Part shown: positions 8,145-18,272 of the stretch, in pieces
Position numbering within the stretch: position 1 is the first letter of the stretch
Layout of the letters: each line of letters opens with the position of its first letter
Assembly (NCBI RefSeq): GCF_026151335.1
Contig: NZ_JAMQPP010000001.1
Direction: 5' to 3' (one strand)
Length of the DNA: 64,000 nt
Origin: Leptospira_A soteropolitanensis
GTDB lineage: Bacteria; Spirochaetota; Leptospiria; Leptospirales; Leptospiraceae
Program-made: the position numbers and the translations under genes
Notes under the pieces: generated by a model
Told to the model about the DNA's origin: nothing
Databases searched by the model: none
Seen by the model: the letters and a program-made list of their open reading frames with translations, nothing else

Positions 8145-9551
8145 TTATATATTTTGTTCCATTCCTAGATAAATACTAAATACACTCATTTGTTTGTTAT
8201 AAGCGAATTGAAATGGATGGATTTCTTTATTAGAAAAAACGGCATGTGATAAAGTCCAGTCGGAAGTTTTTCCACCATAAGTTTTTTTAGGAAATCCATA
8301 CTCACAAGCAATATGAAACGAAGTATCGTTCCAAGAAATACTTCCTCCCATTGCAAGATGGTGTTCGATACTTGCCCCCAACATCGGACTCACTCCGCTT
8401 GCCGGAATGACATTATTACCATAACTATATCCCATACGGCTCATAAATCGTTCGTTCCATTTGTATTCAAATCCAACTGCCAATATGGTTTGGTTTTTCC
8501 AATTCAAGTTGAATTGAAAAGCATTGGCTTCGACTCCAATCGGTGTTCTCATCCAAACATCTTCCAATCGAAACTTACTTGTGTTAAAACTTTCTGACCA
8601 AGGGATATATTTGATATCAAAATCGATGATAAACTTATCGGTGCGGTATGAAATCCCCGCTACATGTTTGTCAGGCCAAATCATATAACGAGATACTCTT
8701 GTTCCAAAGGATCGTTCCGGTGCATAACCGTCTACTTTCATGGTTCCATCCATAGGCAAAAAATTTCTGGTTGTATAAGAATAAGCAACTCGTATGTTTT
8801 CTGTTAAATCATAGGAGACTCCGATTTTTCCTCCCATTGTATATGCAGAATCACTTTGGTAACGAATTCCACCAGGAATGGTAAGGCTTCTTGTTTCATC
8901 TTGGTAGGTTCTTTTTAATTCCATAAACCCATATACAAGATCAATTCCTGCTCCAATCGCAAAGTTTCCTTTCTTGTAACCAGCACCAAACGTCGATTTC
9001 ATGGTCATAAATCTAAAATTTAAATCTTCAACTGCATTTGTGTTCTCTCCGATGAAGGGAATATTGATACCAAAGGTTTCATTTAATGTTCTTCCATCAG
9101 GAGTATGCCGTTTGATATTTTTAAATTGTCCACCGCCACCTCCTTGTGCATAGAGAGCAAATCCAATACTGATATTTTCTGTTACCGGTTTTATGATACC
9201 GACATAAGGTAGAACTGCCCTCGGATGTTCTATGGTAGAATTTTTGTAAGAACGACTAGGATTTGGATCTGTATATTCATCATTGTATTCGATGGTTGGG
9301 AGATGGATAGCAGAACCTAACTCCCATTTGGTCTTTTTTACTCTCGCTAGGTGGGAGGGATTGGATTCTAAATCCAACACCGATCCACCGACTGCTTGGA
9401 AGGCTCCCCCCATCCCCGCTTGTCTTGCTCCAAAGGCAGGTTGCATGATCCCGTGAAAAGCTTGGAGTTCTGTTTCCCGAAAGCCCGGCTCCAGGATTAG
9501 AATTAGAATGAAAGTAGATATGAAAATGCGACTCGGAATCATTTGTTTCAA
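8145..9551 (-). CDS. FadL/OmpP1/TodX-family outer membrane protein
   Basis: The 468-residue protein has a signal peptide and the FadL family signature GARQAGMGGAFQAVGG followed by DLESNPSHLA near the mature N-terminus. A long beta-barrel with alternating aromatic strands follows (GMEQNI at the end). The family forms outer-membrane channels for hydrophobic compounds. It is transcribed with the cytochrome c gene 11 bp downstream. The substrate is not predictable. Confidence 0.88.
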   Translation of the reverse strand: MKQMIPSRIFISTFILILILEPGFRETELQAFHGIMQPAFGARQAGMGGAFQAVGGSVLDLESNPSHLARVKKTKWELGSAIHLPTIEYNDEYTDPNPSRSYKNSTIEHPRAVLPYVGIIKPVTENISIGFALYAQGGGGGQFKNIKRHTPDGRTLNETFGINIPFIGENTNAVEDLNFRFMTMKSTFGAGYKKGNFAIGAGIDLVYGFMELKRTYQDETRSLTIPGGIRYQSDSAYTMGGKIGVSYDLTENIRVAYSYTTRNFLPMDGTMKVDGYAPERSFGTRVSRYMIWPDKHVAGISYRTDKFIIDFDIKYIPWSESFNTSKFRLEDVWMRTPIGVEANAFQFNLNWKNQTILAVGFEYKWNERFMSRMGYSYGNNVIPASGVSPMLGASIEHHLAMGGSISWNDTSFHIACEYGFPKKTYGGKTSDWTLSHAVFSNKEIHPFQFAYNKQMSVFSIYLGMEQNI

Positions 9552-9590
9552 GGAAAAGAGGGAGTCTTGGGTGTCAAGGGGAATAAACGG

Positions 9591-10091
9591 CTAAAAAATG
9601 GAGAACCCTCGGGAAACCAAAATGCCAAAAATGGCAATGGTTACAGAAACAAGTAGGTTAAACCTTCCAAAAAAAGCAGAAGTTTTTCTATACCGTTCAA
9701 AACGTACGGGATCGGATCTGAGATAAGTAAAAGTTTTAGGTCCGGTGACAAAATCATGATACAAAGAAGATAAAAATAAAACAGTGAACAAACCAATTTT
9801 GGTTATAAACATGAAACCAATGTTAGATGCCCATAGATTCCAATTCATTCCATTTTGAAAAAAACCTTTTAAATATAAAATTCCTATTCCTGAAATGATA
9901 AATATAGAAAATAAATAATAAGAAATATTTCGAAATTGAATCGCTGTGAGTTGTAGTAATCGAAGTTTTTGATCTTTTAGTTCTGGGTTCCGAATGACAG
10001 GAATAAAAACGATTACATAAAAAATCATTCCTCCTACCCAAATCATTGCTGAGAGAACATGAAAGATTAAAAAGAAAAAGTAAAGGAACAT
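9591..10091 (-). CDS. CopD-like integral membrane protein
   Basis: The 166-residue protein has four membrane helices. The first (FHVLSAMIWVGGMIFYVIVF) is the CopD-domain signature, and later segments include HDFVTGP and a C-terminal helix. CopD-like proteins are linked to copper uptake or heme-linked membrane processes. It lies upstream of the porin gene on the same strand and may belong to the copper-dependent respiration theme of this region. The start is the ATG at 10091. Confidence 0.75.
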   Translation of the reverse strand: MFLYFFFLIFHVLSAMIWVGGMIFYVIVFIPVIRNPELKDQKLRLLQLTAIQFRNISYYLFSIFIISGIGILYLKGFFQNGMNWNLWASNIGFMFITKIGLFTVLFLSSLYHDFVTGPKTFTYLRSDPVRFERYRKTSAFFGRFNLLVSVTIAIFGILVSRGFSIF

Positions 10092-10227
10092 GATAACTTA
10101 AAATTAAAAATATGGATCTCTTTGTCGTTTCCTTTTTTGATTTTAGAAACAATCTAAAATTCTTTCTATATATTTTTCCTTTTGAGAAATGAGGATTCTT
10201 TTGGGATGGATTTAGAGTGTGTCCCAG

Positions 10228-11472
10228 ATGAGAAAAATTCCAGAATTATTACTACCTGCAGGAAATTTAGAAAAATTAGAAATTGCTTATCTTTATGGCG
10301 CAGATGCCGCTTATTGCGGAGTGCCTCGGTTTTCGCTGCGTGCGAGAGAAAATGATTTTACGATGGAAAATTTGGAAAAGGGCGTCGCACTCGCAAGGCA
10401 ACTTGGTAAAAAAATTTATTTTACGGTCAATAACATCCCAAGAAATTCAAAACTTCCTTCTTATCCTAAATATTTGGATCAAATGGCAGCATTAAAGCCA
10501 GATGCATTGATTATGGCAGATCCAGGACTAATTCTCATCACAAAAGAATCTCATCCCGAAATTGACATTCATATATCGGTTCAAACAAACACGATGAATT
10601 ATGCGGCTGTTAAATTTTGGAAAAAGTTTGGCGCCACACGTGTGATACTTTCACGTGAAGTTTCTATTTCTGAAATTGCTGAAATTAAAAACCAAGTTCC
10701 TGAAATGGAAATTGAAGTTTTTGTTCATGGGTCGATTTGTATTGCTCATAGTGGTCGATGTTTTATGAGTAACTATTTCAAAAAACGAGATGCCAATCAA
10801 GGTTCTTGTAACAATGCATGTCGTGATTTGTATAAAGTGTTTGTCACAAATCCCAAACAGAACGATGAACCTATGGAACTCATTACTGATGAAGAAGGAA
10901 CTTTTTTAATGAATTCGAAAGACTTACGTGCGATCGAATTCTTGCAAGAGTTATGTGATGCTGGCGTTGATTCTTTGAAAGTAGAAGGTCGAACAAAAAA
11001 TGATTATTATGTAGGAATGGTGGCTCGTAGTTACAGGAATACATTAGATAATATTGCACGAGGAGAAGGTTTTGATCGAAAGTGGTTAGAAGAATTGGAT
11101 AAAGTTTCTTCTCGGAAATATTTTTCTGGTTTTTTAAGTCGTGGGATGGAAGACAAAATTCCTGAAGAGGAAAGGGACTTTCAAAACAATGAATTTGGCA
11201 CTAGTTTGCATATGAGTCAAAAGTATGCAGGTTTAGTAAAAGAATATAAACCGGATACAAAACGTATTGTGATTGAAGTTAAAAATAAAATCCAAAAAGG
11301 CGATTTGATGGAAGTCATCACTGCCATTGATTCTAACCCTACAACCTTCACCGTTGACCAAATTTTTTATAAACAAAATCCAGTAGAAGTGATTAGCGGT
11401 GGGATGGGAACTGTGGAGTTGGAAGTTCCTTTTGCCATTCCTTCGAAGTCGTTTTTAAGCAAAAAAATATAA
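10228..11472 (+). CDS. trhP: tRNA 5-hydroxyuridine modification protein TrhP (peptidase U32 family)
   Basis: The 414-residue protein matches the YegQ/TrhP group of U32 proteins closely: PELLLPAG at the N-terminus, YGADAAYCG, VQTNTMNYAAVKFWKKFG, EVFVHGSICIAHSGRCFMS and QGSCNNACRDLY. The four Cys in those last motifs are the family's iron-sulfur ligands. TrhP takes part in prephenate-dependent hydroxylation of U34 in tRNAs. The frame opens with GTG at 10219, but the ATG at 10228 lines up with the usual N-terminus. Other U32 members (RlhA, UbiU) are less similar. Confidence 0.88.
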   Translation: MRKIPELLLPAGNLEKLEIAYLYGADAAYCGVPRFSLRARENDFTMENLEKGVALARQLGKKIYFTVNNIPRNSKLPSYPKYLDQMAALKPDALIMADPGLILITKESHPEIDIHISVQTNTMNYAAVKFWKKFGATRVILSREVSISEIAEIKNQVPEMEIEVFVHGSICIAHSGRCFMSNYFKKRDANQGSCNNACRDLYKVFVTNPKQNDEPMELITDEEGTFLMNSKDLRAIEFLQELCDAGVDSLKVEGRTKNDYYVGMVARSYRNTLDNIARGEGFDRKWLEELDKVSSRKYFSGFLSRGMEDKIPEEERDFQNNEFGTSLHMSQKYAGLVKEYKPDTKRIVIEVKNKIQKGDLMEVITAIDSNPTTFTVDQIFYKQNPVEVISGGMGTVELEVPFAIPSKSFLSKKI

Positions 11473-11559
11473 GGATCTTTTGGTGTTGGACTTGCCCTAA
11501 ACATGAGAAACTTTTCAGTGAGAACTGTTAAGTGTAAATAGAAACAAGTAGGGTCTTAC

Positions 11560-12426
11560 GTGAAAAAATTGATTAAATTGATGATCTTCATTTCTTTTGC
11601 CTTTCTTTTACAGTGTGGCAAGGAATCAAACGGAGAAACTTCTGCACCCGCGGAAGCAGAATTGCGTTCTATGGACATGCCAATGGAGAAAAAAATGGCT
11701 CCTGGTTCTTCAAGTTCGCAAGAAGCCATAGAACCTCCGTCAGTTGAAAATCAACTCGGACAGGTATTTGTTCCCATCCAAAACACCTCAGAGCGATTAC
11801 TCGAATACCAAGTTCAATTAAGTTACCAAACTCAGGATTTGATTAAAACTAGAAAAGACATCCTTGGTTTTATCACAAAGTATGGTTATATCGAAAGCAG
11901 TTCCGCAGTTAATACAGATGCACCATTTATGAGTTTGCGAATTCATATAAGGTCAGAAAAATTATATGAGGCTTTGATTGAATTAGATACATATGGAGTG
12001 TTACTCAGTGAAGATATAGCAACTGTGGACCATACAGAAGGAATGGTTTGGCAAAAGATCAAATCAAACCGTGAAAAAATTCGTTTAACACGACGAACGA
12101 GTGCAAACAATCAAACATCCGCAAATTCTAAAAATTGGCAGGCGATTGAAGAAGCTGTAACAGATAGTGAAAACAATTTGGATCATGCAGAACACGAAAT
12201 TTGGAAAATAAAGGACAAAGTCAAATGGGCCACGTTGAGTATCAATTTTTCAAGTCCGATTCCTCCAGATAAAATTCAAGTTCCTACATATAGAAATGCT
12301 TTTGTTGGGATTTTGAACGTATTTTTAGAGTTAACCTACTATTTGATTTGGATGATTCCCTTTCTTTTGGTGGCAGTGGTTATCTATTTTCCCATAAAAA
12401 AAATTTACAAAAAGTTCCAGAAGTAA
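11560..12426 (+). CDS. DUF4349 lipoprotein
   Basis: The 288-residue protein starts with GTG after AGTAGGG. It has a lipoprotein signal (FLLQCGK), a disordered Ser/Glu-rich linker, a DUF4349 domain (VQLSYQTQDLIKTRKDI...GYIESSS, long paired helices around residues 150-220) and a C-terminal membrane helix (YYLIWMIPFLLVAVVIYF) followed by a Lys-rich tail. The family is widespread and uncharacterised, probably an envelope protein with a coiled coil. Confidence 0.82.
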   Translation: MKKLIKLMIFISFAFLLQCGKESNGETSAPAEAELRSMDMPMEKKMAPGSSSSQEAIEPPSVENQLGQVFVPIQNTSERLLEYQVQLSYQTQDLIKTRKDILGFITKYGYIESSSAVNTDAPFMSLRIHIRSEKLYEALIELDTYGVLLSEDIATVDHTEGMVWQKIKSNREKIRLTRRTSANNQTSANSKNWQAIEEAVTDSENNLDHAEHEIWKIKDKVKWATLSINFSSPIPPDKIQVPTYRNAFVGILNVFLELTYYLIWMIPFLLVAVVIYFPIKKIYKKFQK

Positions 12427-12470
12427 AAATGGCTTTGTAAATCATTTTATTTATTAATTGTTACTTTAGA

Positions 12471-12899
12471 TTATTTATCACAACTTCCGGAAGAGAGATT
12501 AAATTCTTTTTTCTCTTCTGGATCTATAATTGATTTTCCATAATTACTTTGGAGTTTGAAGCAACTCATCCTGTTTTGTATTCCTTCTTTTTGAAAACAA
12601 TCACAAACAGCCGATACTTTTTCTTGTGTTGTAAGATTTGTATTAATTTCTTTTGATCCAGCTAATTCTTGTTCGCACTTCTGTATGTAAGATAGATACA
12701 AGTCATAAGATTTGGATCCTTTTTTTAGGGTTGAAACATGCGTTTCTCTAAGGGTCAAACATTCCTTTTTATTTGATTCGTTTTGTGGTGTTTTTCCATT
12801 TTTTAGACAATCGCAAAGTGCTTTCGCCTTGGATTCAGGATTTGCAATCAAAGAAGTTTCAATTAAGAATAATAAAAAAATGATAGTTTGTTTTTTCAT
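12471..12899 (-). CDS. Secreted Cys-rich hypothetical protein with duplicated motif
   Basis: The 142-residue protein has a cleavable signal peptide (ending near LIANP) and two related halves: KALCDCLKNG...KKECLTL near residues 28-50, and SAVCDCFQKEG...MSCFKLQ near 97-120, each with a CDC pair and a downstream Cys. This suggests an internal duplication and disulfides. I do not recognise the family. It stands alone on the minus strand. Confidence 0.65.
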   Translation of the reverse strand: MKKQTIIFLLFLIETSLIANPESKAKALCDCLKNGKTPQNESNKKECLTLRETHVSTLKKGSKSYDLYLSYIQKCEQELAGSKEINTNLTTQEKVSAVCDCFQKEGIQNRMSCFKLQSNYGKSIIDPEEKKEFNLSSGSCDK

Positions 12900-12976
12900 T
12901 CCAGTGATTGTAATTTATTAAATGAAATGTCAATTAGGATTGTAGTTTTCCAATTAGAGAACAAGATTCTTTTCTA

Positions 12977-13022
12977 AATACAAAGATCCATTTCACAATG
13001 GAATAGGATGGATCTTTGTATT
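12977..13022. terminator. Strong hairpin terminator
   Basis: A perfect 15-bp stem (AATACAAAGATCCAT with ATGGATCTTTGTATT) with a 16-base loop lies between two minus-strand genes, just after the end of the gene at 13036-13494. It probably terminates that transcript. Confidence 0.7.
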
Positions 13023-13035
13023 ACCTTTTTATAAG

Positions 13036-13494
13036 TTAAAGTGTAGACACCGGATAACTACGGATCCATTTTTCCGATTTTTCTGGATCATCATAAAAAT
13101 GTTCTGATGTCCTTCCGAATCTGCGTTCATATTCATTGATTTTATAACTATCATGATGGCAATGAACAGCGGCTAGGCACTCCATCCCGTTTTCAGATGT
13201 TAGCTTTAAATCTTTTGCTTCTTCGAATAAATCTAAATATCCAATCCGCCAATTGTATTTGCTTAAGAGAAGTGGGATGATGTCCCGGTAGGCTTTGTGC
13301 GCAGAGACGGAAGTAGGATTGAGTCCATAAAGGTTGACAAAGATTTTAAATTTTGCTCCGGCTGGAATTGAAGAGAAGGTTTTTTCTAAACTTTGTTTCC
13401 ATTCAGAAACTTCTGCTTCAGATATGGCCCCAGAAATGCGGGTTATGACTAAGTTGGAATCCTTTTCCCATTTAGTATAGATTTCATTTTTCAT
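13036..13494 (-). CDS. Hypothetical STAS-like protein
   Basis: The 152-residue soluble protein begins with alternating strands (NLVITRISGAISEAEVSEW) and a helix-strand pattern reminiscent of SpoIIAA-like/STAS folds (FKIFVNLYGL, IGYLDLF). The C-terminal half is rich in His and aromatic residues (AAVHCHHDSY, RRFGRTSEHFYDD). No catalytic motif is evident. The family assignment is tentative. Confidence 0.6.
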   Translation of the reverse strand: MKNEIYTKWEKDSNLVITRISGAISEAEVSEWKQSLEKTFSSIPAGAKFKIFVNLYGLNPTSVSAHKAYRDIIPLLLSKYNWRIGYLDLFEEAKDLKLTSENGMECLAAVHCHHDSYKINEYERRFGRTSEHFYDDPEKSEKWIRSYPVSTL

Positions 13495-13674
13495 ATTTCT
13501 TGGACTTGAGGACTTACCCTTATGTTTTGAAAAAAGGATTTTTCTTTAGAATCGTTCTAGGTAGATTGCCAAAAATCAAAGATTTCAAACTCTGTACAAA
13601 AAGCATGGGATTATGGTCTTTCCGTATATTTTGATATACTAAACCATCTTCAGCACAAATCCAGAGGAAATTTT

Positions 13675-15669
13675 ATGCAGCGTAATTCGATTAAATTCAT
13701 TTTGTTACTGAGTGGTGCATCCATTCTATTGGTTATCAGTTGTCTGGTTGGAACTGTTGCCTATTATTTTGGACAAAAAAAAATACAAGAAGCTTATGTC
13801 GGACAAATGCAAGGGACTGTTGCCATTGTTGGCCAATCAATAAGTGACTTTTTTCAAAGTCACGTCAATGTAATTAAAACTGTTGCAAAAGACCAAAGGA
13901 CGATAGCTTCTATCAAAACAGGAAAACCTCTTGCACAATCATATTACAAAGAGCTTACCGACCTCTATAAAGTTTACGAAAATATTTATACTCATACTTA
14001 TGATAATGATCCTCGTGTCGTAACTGATGCAACTGGTAAAGCTATCGGATGGAAAATGAAACCGGCAGATATGGATCCTGCCGAACTGAAAGCTGGTAAA
14101 GAAAAAAGACATTTTATTGGAAAACCACTTTTAAATCCACTTACAAACAATCCTGTCTCAACAATTACTTACCCAGTTTATGAAAATGAAAAGTTAATTG
14201 GAAATTCAGGAATTGCACTTTCATTAACCGATCTAACGGATTTAGTAATTAATAAAATTAAAATTGGTCGCGATGGTTATGTGTTAATTGCTACGACTGA
14301 AGGACTCCTAATTGCATTAAAGGATAAATCTCAAATATTAAAGTATGATTTTTCGAAAGATGAATCAGGCGCACGTATGTTAGCATTAAAAAAAGGTGAA
14401 GTACTCGAATTTGATTATTTAGAGAAACCTCATATTGCTGTAAGTTATCCATTAAAAGAATGGGGAGTAGTTATACTTGCCATCCAACCAAAAGCAGAAA
14501 TTAAAGAAGCACTTTTCGATTTAATGACGACCATAGTGGTTTCGTCAATTTTCATTGCATTGGTATCAATTTGGCTATTGTATGTATTGCTTAGCAAACG
14601 ATTGAATCCATTGGAAGATGTTAGTGGAATATTTAAAGCTATGGCTGAAGGAGATTTAACTTCTTCCATTAAAGTTATTTATGATGATGAAATTGGGAGG
14701 ATGGGCAACGGACTCAATGCTTTTATTGCAAGTTTAAGAAAATCTTTTGAAGAAATCCAAAGGATAACGATGGAATTGGCTTCTGCATCAGAACAACTTA
14801 CTTCATCTTCCAATAATTTTGCAACTGGCGCTCAGTCAACAGCAGCTTCTTCAGAAGAAATGTCCGCTACCGTTGAAGAAATGTCAGCTGGTATGGAATA
14901 CATCGCTGCTTCAACAGAAAGGCAGTTTGGAAACTTCACAAACTTTCATTCCAAAATTCGCGAATTGTCTGAAAGTATTCGTAAAATTGGCTCAGAAATA
15001 GAAAGCACTTTGAAGTTAGCAGAATCTATTTCCAACCAGGCCAAAAAAGGCGAAGAGTCAATTCAAGGAATGAGTCAAATGATCGAGAATATCCTTCATT
15101 CCTCAGGAGAGATGACAGCCATCATTCAGATCATCAACGAGATTTCCGACCAAACACAACTATTGGCTTTGAATGCTGCGATTGAAGCGGCAAGAGCAGG
15201 TGAGGCGGGAAGAGGGTTTGCTGTGGTTGCTGATGAAATTTCTAAACTCTCAGAAAAAACGGCTTCATCCATTAAATCCATTGCTACAATGATTACAAAG
15301 AACAATAAAGAATTAGATTCAGGTGCCAACGCCATTCGTTCTTCTGCTGAGATTTTACGTAATATCATCCAAAATGTAGAAACAGTAAACTCAGCAATGA
15401 ATAAACTATATTCAATTACATCCGCACAAGAATCTATTAAACGAGAAGTAGATGAAGGTGCAGAACTAATGGGGCAGGATGCAGAATCGATTAAACTCTC
15501 CACGAACGAACAGAAAAGAGCAGTGAGAGAAATTTCTGAAGTCATCATTCAGATCAACGAACACACGTTAAGTACTGCTTCTGGTTCAGAAGAAATGTCC
15601 TCTTCTGCGCAAAATTTAGCATCTACTGCAGAAATTTTAAAAGGAATCACTGACCGATTTAAGTTATAA
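13675..15669 (+). CDS. Methyl-accepting chemotaxis protein with dCache sensor
   Basis: The 664-residue chemoreceptor has TM1 near residues 8-30, a periplasmic dCache-type sensor to about 275 (GRDGYVLIATTEGLLIA in the second subdomain), TM2 near 283-308, a HAMP segment, and a cytoplasmic signalling domain. The hairpin tip is NAAIEAARAGEAGRGFAVVA near residues 498-517. It senses an external ligand and controls CheA. It stands alone with its own promoter region of ~180 bp. Confidence 0.93.
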   Translation: MQRNSIKFILLLSGASILLVISCLVGTVAYYFGQKKIQEAYVGQMQGTVAIVGQSISDFFQSHVNVIKTVAKDQRTIASIKTGKPLAQSYYKELTDLYKVYENIYTHTYDNDPRVVTDATGKAIGWKMKPADMDPAELKAGKEKRHFIGKPLLNPLTNNPVSTITYPVYENEKLIGNSGIALSLTDLTDLVINKIKIGRDGYVLIATTEGLLIALKDKSQILKYDFSKDESGARMLALKKGEVLEFDYLEKPHIAVSYPLKEWGVVILAIQPKAEIKEALFDLMTTIVVSSIFIALVSIWLLYVLLSKRLNPLEDVSGIFKAMAEGDLTSSIKVIYDDEIGRMGNGLNAFIASLRKSFEEIQRITMELASASEQLTSSSNNFATGAQSTAASSEEMSATVEEMSAGMEYIAASTERQFGNFTNFHSKIRELSESIRKIGSEIESTLKLAESISNQAKKGEESIQGMSQMIENILHSSGEMTAIIQIINEISDQTQLLALNAAIEAARAGEAGRGFAVVADEISKLSEKTASSIKSIATMITKNNKELDSGANAIRSSAEILRNIIQNVETVNSAMNKLYSITSAQESIKREVDEGAELMGQDAESIKLSTNEQKRAVREISEVIIQINEHTLSTASGSEEMSSSAQNLASTAEILKGITDRFKL

Positions 15670-15736
15670 AAAATAGTTCGACAGAGAATCAAAATTTGCC
15701 ATAGTATTTTTACCAAGTAGTCGTTTAGGGGATTCT

Positions 15737-17593
15737 ATGGCTAATTTCCATAAAGTTTTAGTCTTTTTCTTTGCGTTTGTTTTTTTCTTCCAATGTTTCG
15801 GCACTCGCCGGCCCATCGATCCTTCTTATATTGATCCGCAAGGAAATCTGCGAGATGCAGTCGTTGGGAAAAAGTTTATGGTGGCTACAGGCAATCCGCT
15901 TGCTACGAAGGCTGCTATCAAAGTATTGGAAAGTGGTGGCAATGCAGTCGATGCAGCAGTGGCAGCATTGCTTGTGTTAAACGTAACTAATGGAGAAGCC
16001 GCAAGTTTTCCATCGGTAGCTCCTACCTTAATATATGATCAAAAAACGGGACAAGTAAAAAGTTATATAGGAGCTGGTACGGCCCCAAAAAAAGCAAACA
16101 TCGATTGGTTTAAAGAGAATGGATACGATGTGATGCCTAAAAATTCCATTTTAAGTCAATTATTGCCAGCTTCTCCAGATGTCATCGTACGTTTGTTACA
16201 AGATCATGGAACAAAATCGTTTTCTGAATTAGTGCAACCTGCGATCGTTGCTGCTGAAGTTGGGTTTCCTGCCAATCGCATCCTTGTCAAAAACTTAGAC
16301 TTACCATTTTATAAACGTTTAGGTTTTACCATTATCATGCCGTATAATTCCGAAGTGTATTTGGAAAAAAAATGGTGGTATGGCATTCGAGAAGGTGAAT
16401 TAACCAAACGTTTGGATCTTGCGAAAACTTGGCGATCTATGGCGAATGAAGAAGTTATATCTCTCAAAAAAGGAAAGACCAGAAAACAAGCTTTGGAGTC
16501 AGTAAGAGATTATTTTTACAAAGGACCGATCTCTGATGCAATCGTTAAATTACATACAGAAAAAAATGGATTATTCACGAAGGAAGATTTAGCAAATTAT
16601 TCGGGTGGTTGGGAGAAACCAGTTTCTGGTGAGTTTGGAGAATATAAAATTTTATCCAACCAAACTTGGACTCAAGGCCCAGTAGTTCCTATGGTTTTGC
16701 AACTGTTAGATGGTATAAACCTAAAAGCTCTGGGCCATAATTCACCTGAATACATTCATACTGTATCACAAGCGATTGAACTTGTTGTTGCAGATAGAGA
16801 AAAATACTTTGGAGATCCGAAATTTTTAGATGTTCCTTTGGAAGGTTTATTATCTAAAAAGTATGCAAGCCTAAGACGGAAGTTAATTCAAAAAGATGCC
16901 TTTGGAGCAACTCCCCCTTTTGGGAATCCTTGGACGTTTGATTCTAAGAAAACAACCTCTTCCAATAACCAATCCTATGAAACCAAAGACCAGGATGTTA
17001 GTGAAATCAAGTATGGAAAAGATACAACTTATTTGAGCATCATAGATGCGGAAGGTAACGCAGTTTCTCTTACTCCAAGTGATTTTCCTCAATCACCAAT
17101 GGTTCCTGGTACAGGATTAACATTGGGTATACGAATGACTCAGTTCCGATTGGATCCAAACCATCCATCTGCTCTAGCCCCTGGCAAACGACCAAGAATC
17201 ACTCCTAACCCAGGTATGGTTTTAAAAAAGGGAAAGTTATGGATGAGTTTTGGAACTCCGGGAGGAGATGTTCAAAGCCAAGCTATGATCCAATTCTTTT
17301 TGAATATCATAGTTTTTGGAATGGATCCGCAAAAAGCAGTGGAAGCACCTAGATTTCGTTCGGTGAACTGGCCGGATAGTTTTTCGCCACATACATACAG
17401 ACCTGGCGGAATTGAATTAGAAGAAACGCTATATACTTCCGTTTCTGATTCTCTGAGAGCAAAAGGATATAAAGTTTATAAAAAAGGTCATTTAGACAAT
17501 GATTTCGGTGCAGTATGTGCAGTGTTAAATGATGAAAAAAAACTAATTGGTGTGGCAGATCCTAGAGAAGAGTCTTGGGCAGAAGGAAAATAG
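15737..17593 (+). CDS. ggt: Gamma-glutamyltransferase
   Basis: The 618-residue Ntn-hydrolase precursor has an N-terminal export or lipoprotein signal (VFFFQC), the large-subunit motif VLESGGNAVDAAVAALLVLNV, and the autoprocessing site at KDTTYLSIIDAEGNAVSLT near residue 430, where the second Thr becomes the nucleophile. FGTPGGDVQSQAM and VEAPRFRS are the usual small-subunit motifs. It hydrolyses or transfers gamma-glutamyl groups such as from glutathione in the periplasm. It ends 10 bp before creB, so it may be the first gene of that operon. Confidence 0.88.
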   Translation: MANFHKVLVFFFAFVFFFQCFGTRRPIDPSYIDPQGNLRDAVVGKKFMVATGNPLATKAAIKVLESGGNAVDAAVAALLVLNVTNGEAASFPSVAPTLIYDQKTGQVKSYIGAGTAPKKANIDWFKENGYDVMPKNSILSQLLPASPDVIVRLLQDHGTKSFSELVQPAIVAAEVGFPANRILVKNLDLPFYKRLGFTIIMPYNSEVYLEKKWWYGIREGELTKRLDLAKTWRSMANEEVISLKKGKTRKQALESVRDYFYKGPISDAIVKLHTEKNGLFTKEDLANYSGGWEKPVSGEFGEYKILSNQTWTQGPVVPMVLQLLDGINLKALGHNSPEYIHTVSQAIELVVADREKYFGDPKFLDVPLEGLLSKKYASLRRKLIQKDAFGATPPFGNPWTFDSKKTTSSNNQSYETKDQDVSEIKYGKDTTYLSIIDAEGNAVSLTPSDFPQSPMVPGTGLTLGIRMTQFRLDPNHPSALAPGKRPRITPNPGMVLKKGKLWMSFGTPGGDVQSQAMIQFFLNIIVFGMDPQKAVEAPRFRSVNWPDSFSPHTYRPGGIELEETLYTSVSDSLRAKGYKVYKKGHLDNDFGAVCAVLNDEKKLIGVADPREESWAEGK

Positions 17594-17603
17594 TTTTTAA
17601 ATA

Positions 17604-18272
17604 ATGACAAAAATACTTCTGATCGAAGATGAACCAGGAATTCAGGAAACCATTCAAATAACATTGGAGTCAGAAGGGTTTTTTGTAACTCTCGCTTCCA
17701 CTGGAAAACAAGGAATACAACTACTTTCAAAGGATCTATCTTTAATAATCCTAGATATTGGATTACCTGACCAAAATGGATTTGAAGTATTAAAAGAAAT
17801 TCGGAAAAGACAGCAAACTCCTGTTATATTTTTAACTGCAAGAAATACAGAGATTGATAAAGTATTGGGTTTGGAGATTGGAGCAGACGATTACATTGTT
17901 AAACCTTTCAGTCCCAGAGAGCTTTTGGCAAGGATACGCGCTATTTTTCGAAGGACGATTATACCACAATCGATAGAAGAATCTAAATTTAGCATTTCAT
18001 TGGACAAGAAGTTAGTTTATTTGAATGGAAAAACATTAAACCTTTCTCCTTATGAGTACAAAACGTTGGAGTTGTTTTTTAGGTGGCCCGGTCGAATTTT
18101 TACTAGAGAAGAAATAATGGACAGTGTTTGGACAGAACCAGAAGATAGTTTCGATCGCGCAGTAGACACTGTAATTAAAAACATCCGTGCTAGGATTAAG
18201 GAATTGGAACCAGACTTCGATCCCATTGAAACACGAAGGGGACAAGGGTATGGGTTAAAGGAAAAGATATGA
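17604..18272 (+). CDS. creB: OmpR-family response regulator, CreB-like
   Basis: The 222-residue regulator has a receiver domain (acidic pair in LLIEDEPG, phospho-acceptor Asp in LIILDIGLPD near residue 51, T in FLTARN, K in VKPFSP) and a winged-helix output domain (LSPYEYKTLELF, FTREEIMDSVW, GQGYGLKEK). The following kinase gene overlaps its stop by ATGA, and a CreD gene follows, which supports CreB. It has ten bases between it and ggt. Confidence 0.88.
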   Translation: MTKILLIEDEPGIQETIQITLESEGFFVTLASTGKQGIQLLSKDLSLIILDIGLPDQNGFEVLKEIRKRQQTPVIFLTARNTEIDKVLGLEIGADDYIVKPFSPRELLARIRAIFRRTIIPQSIEESKFSISLDKKLVYLNGKTLNLSPYEYKTLELFFRWPGRIFTREEIMDSVWTEPEDSFDRAVDTVIKNIRARIKELEPDFDPIETRRGQGYGLKEKI

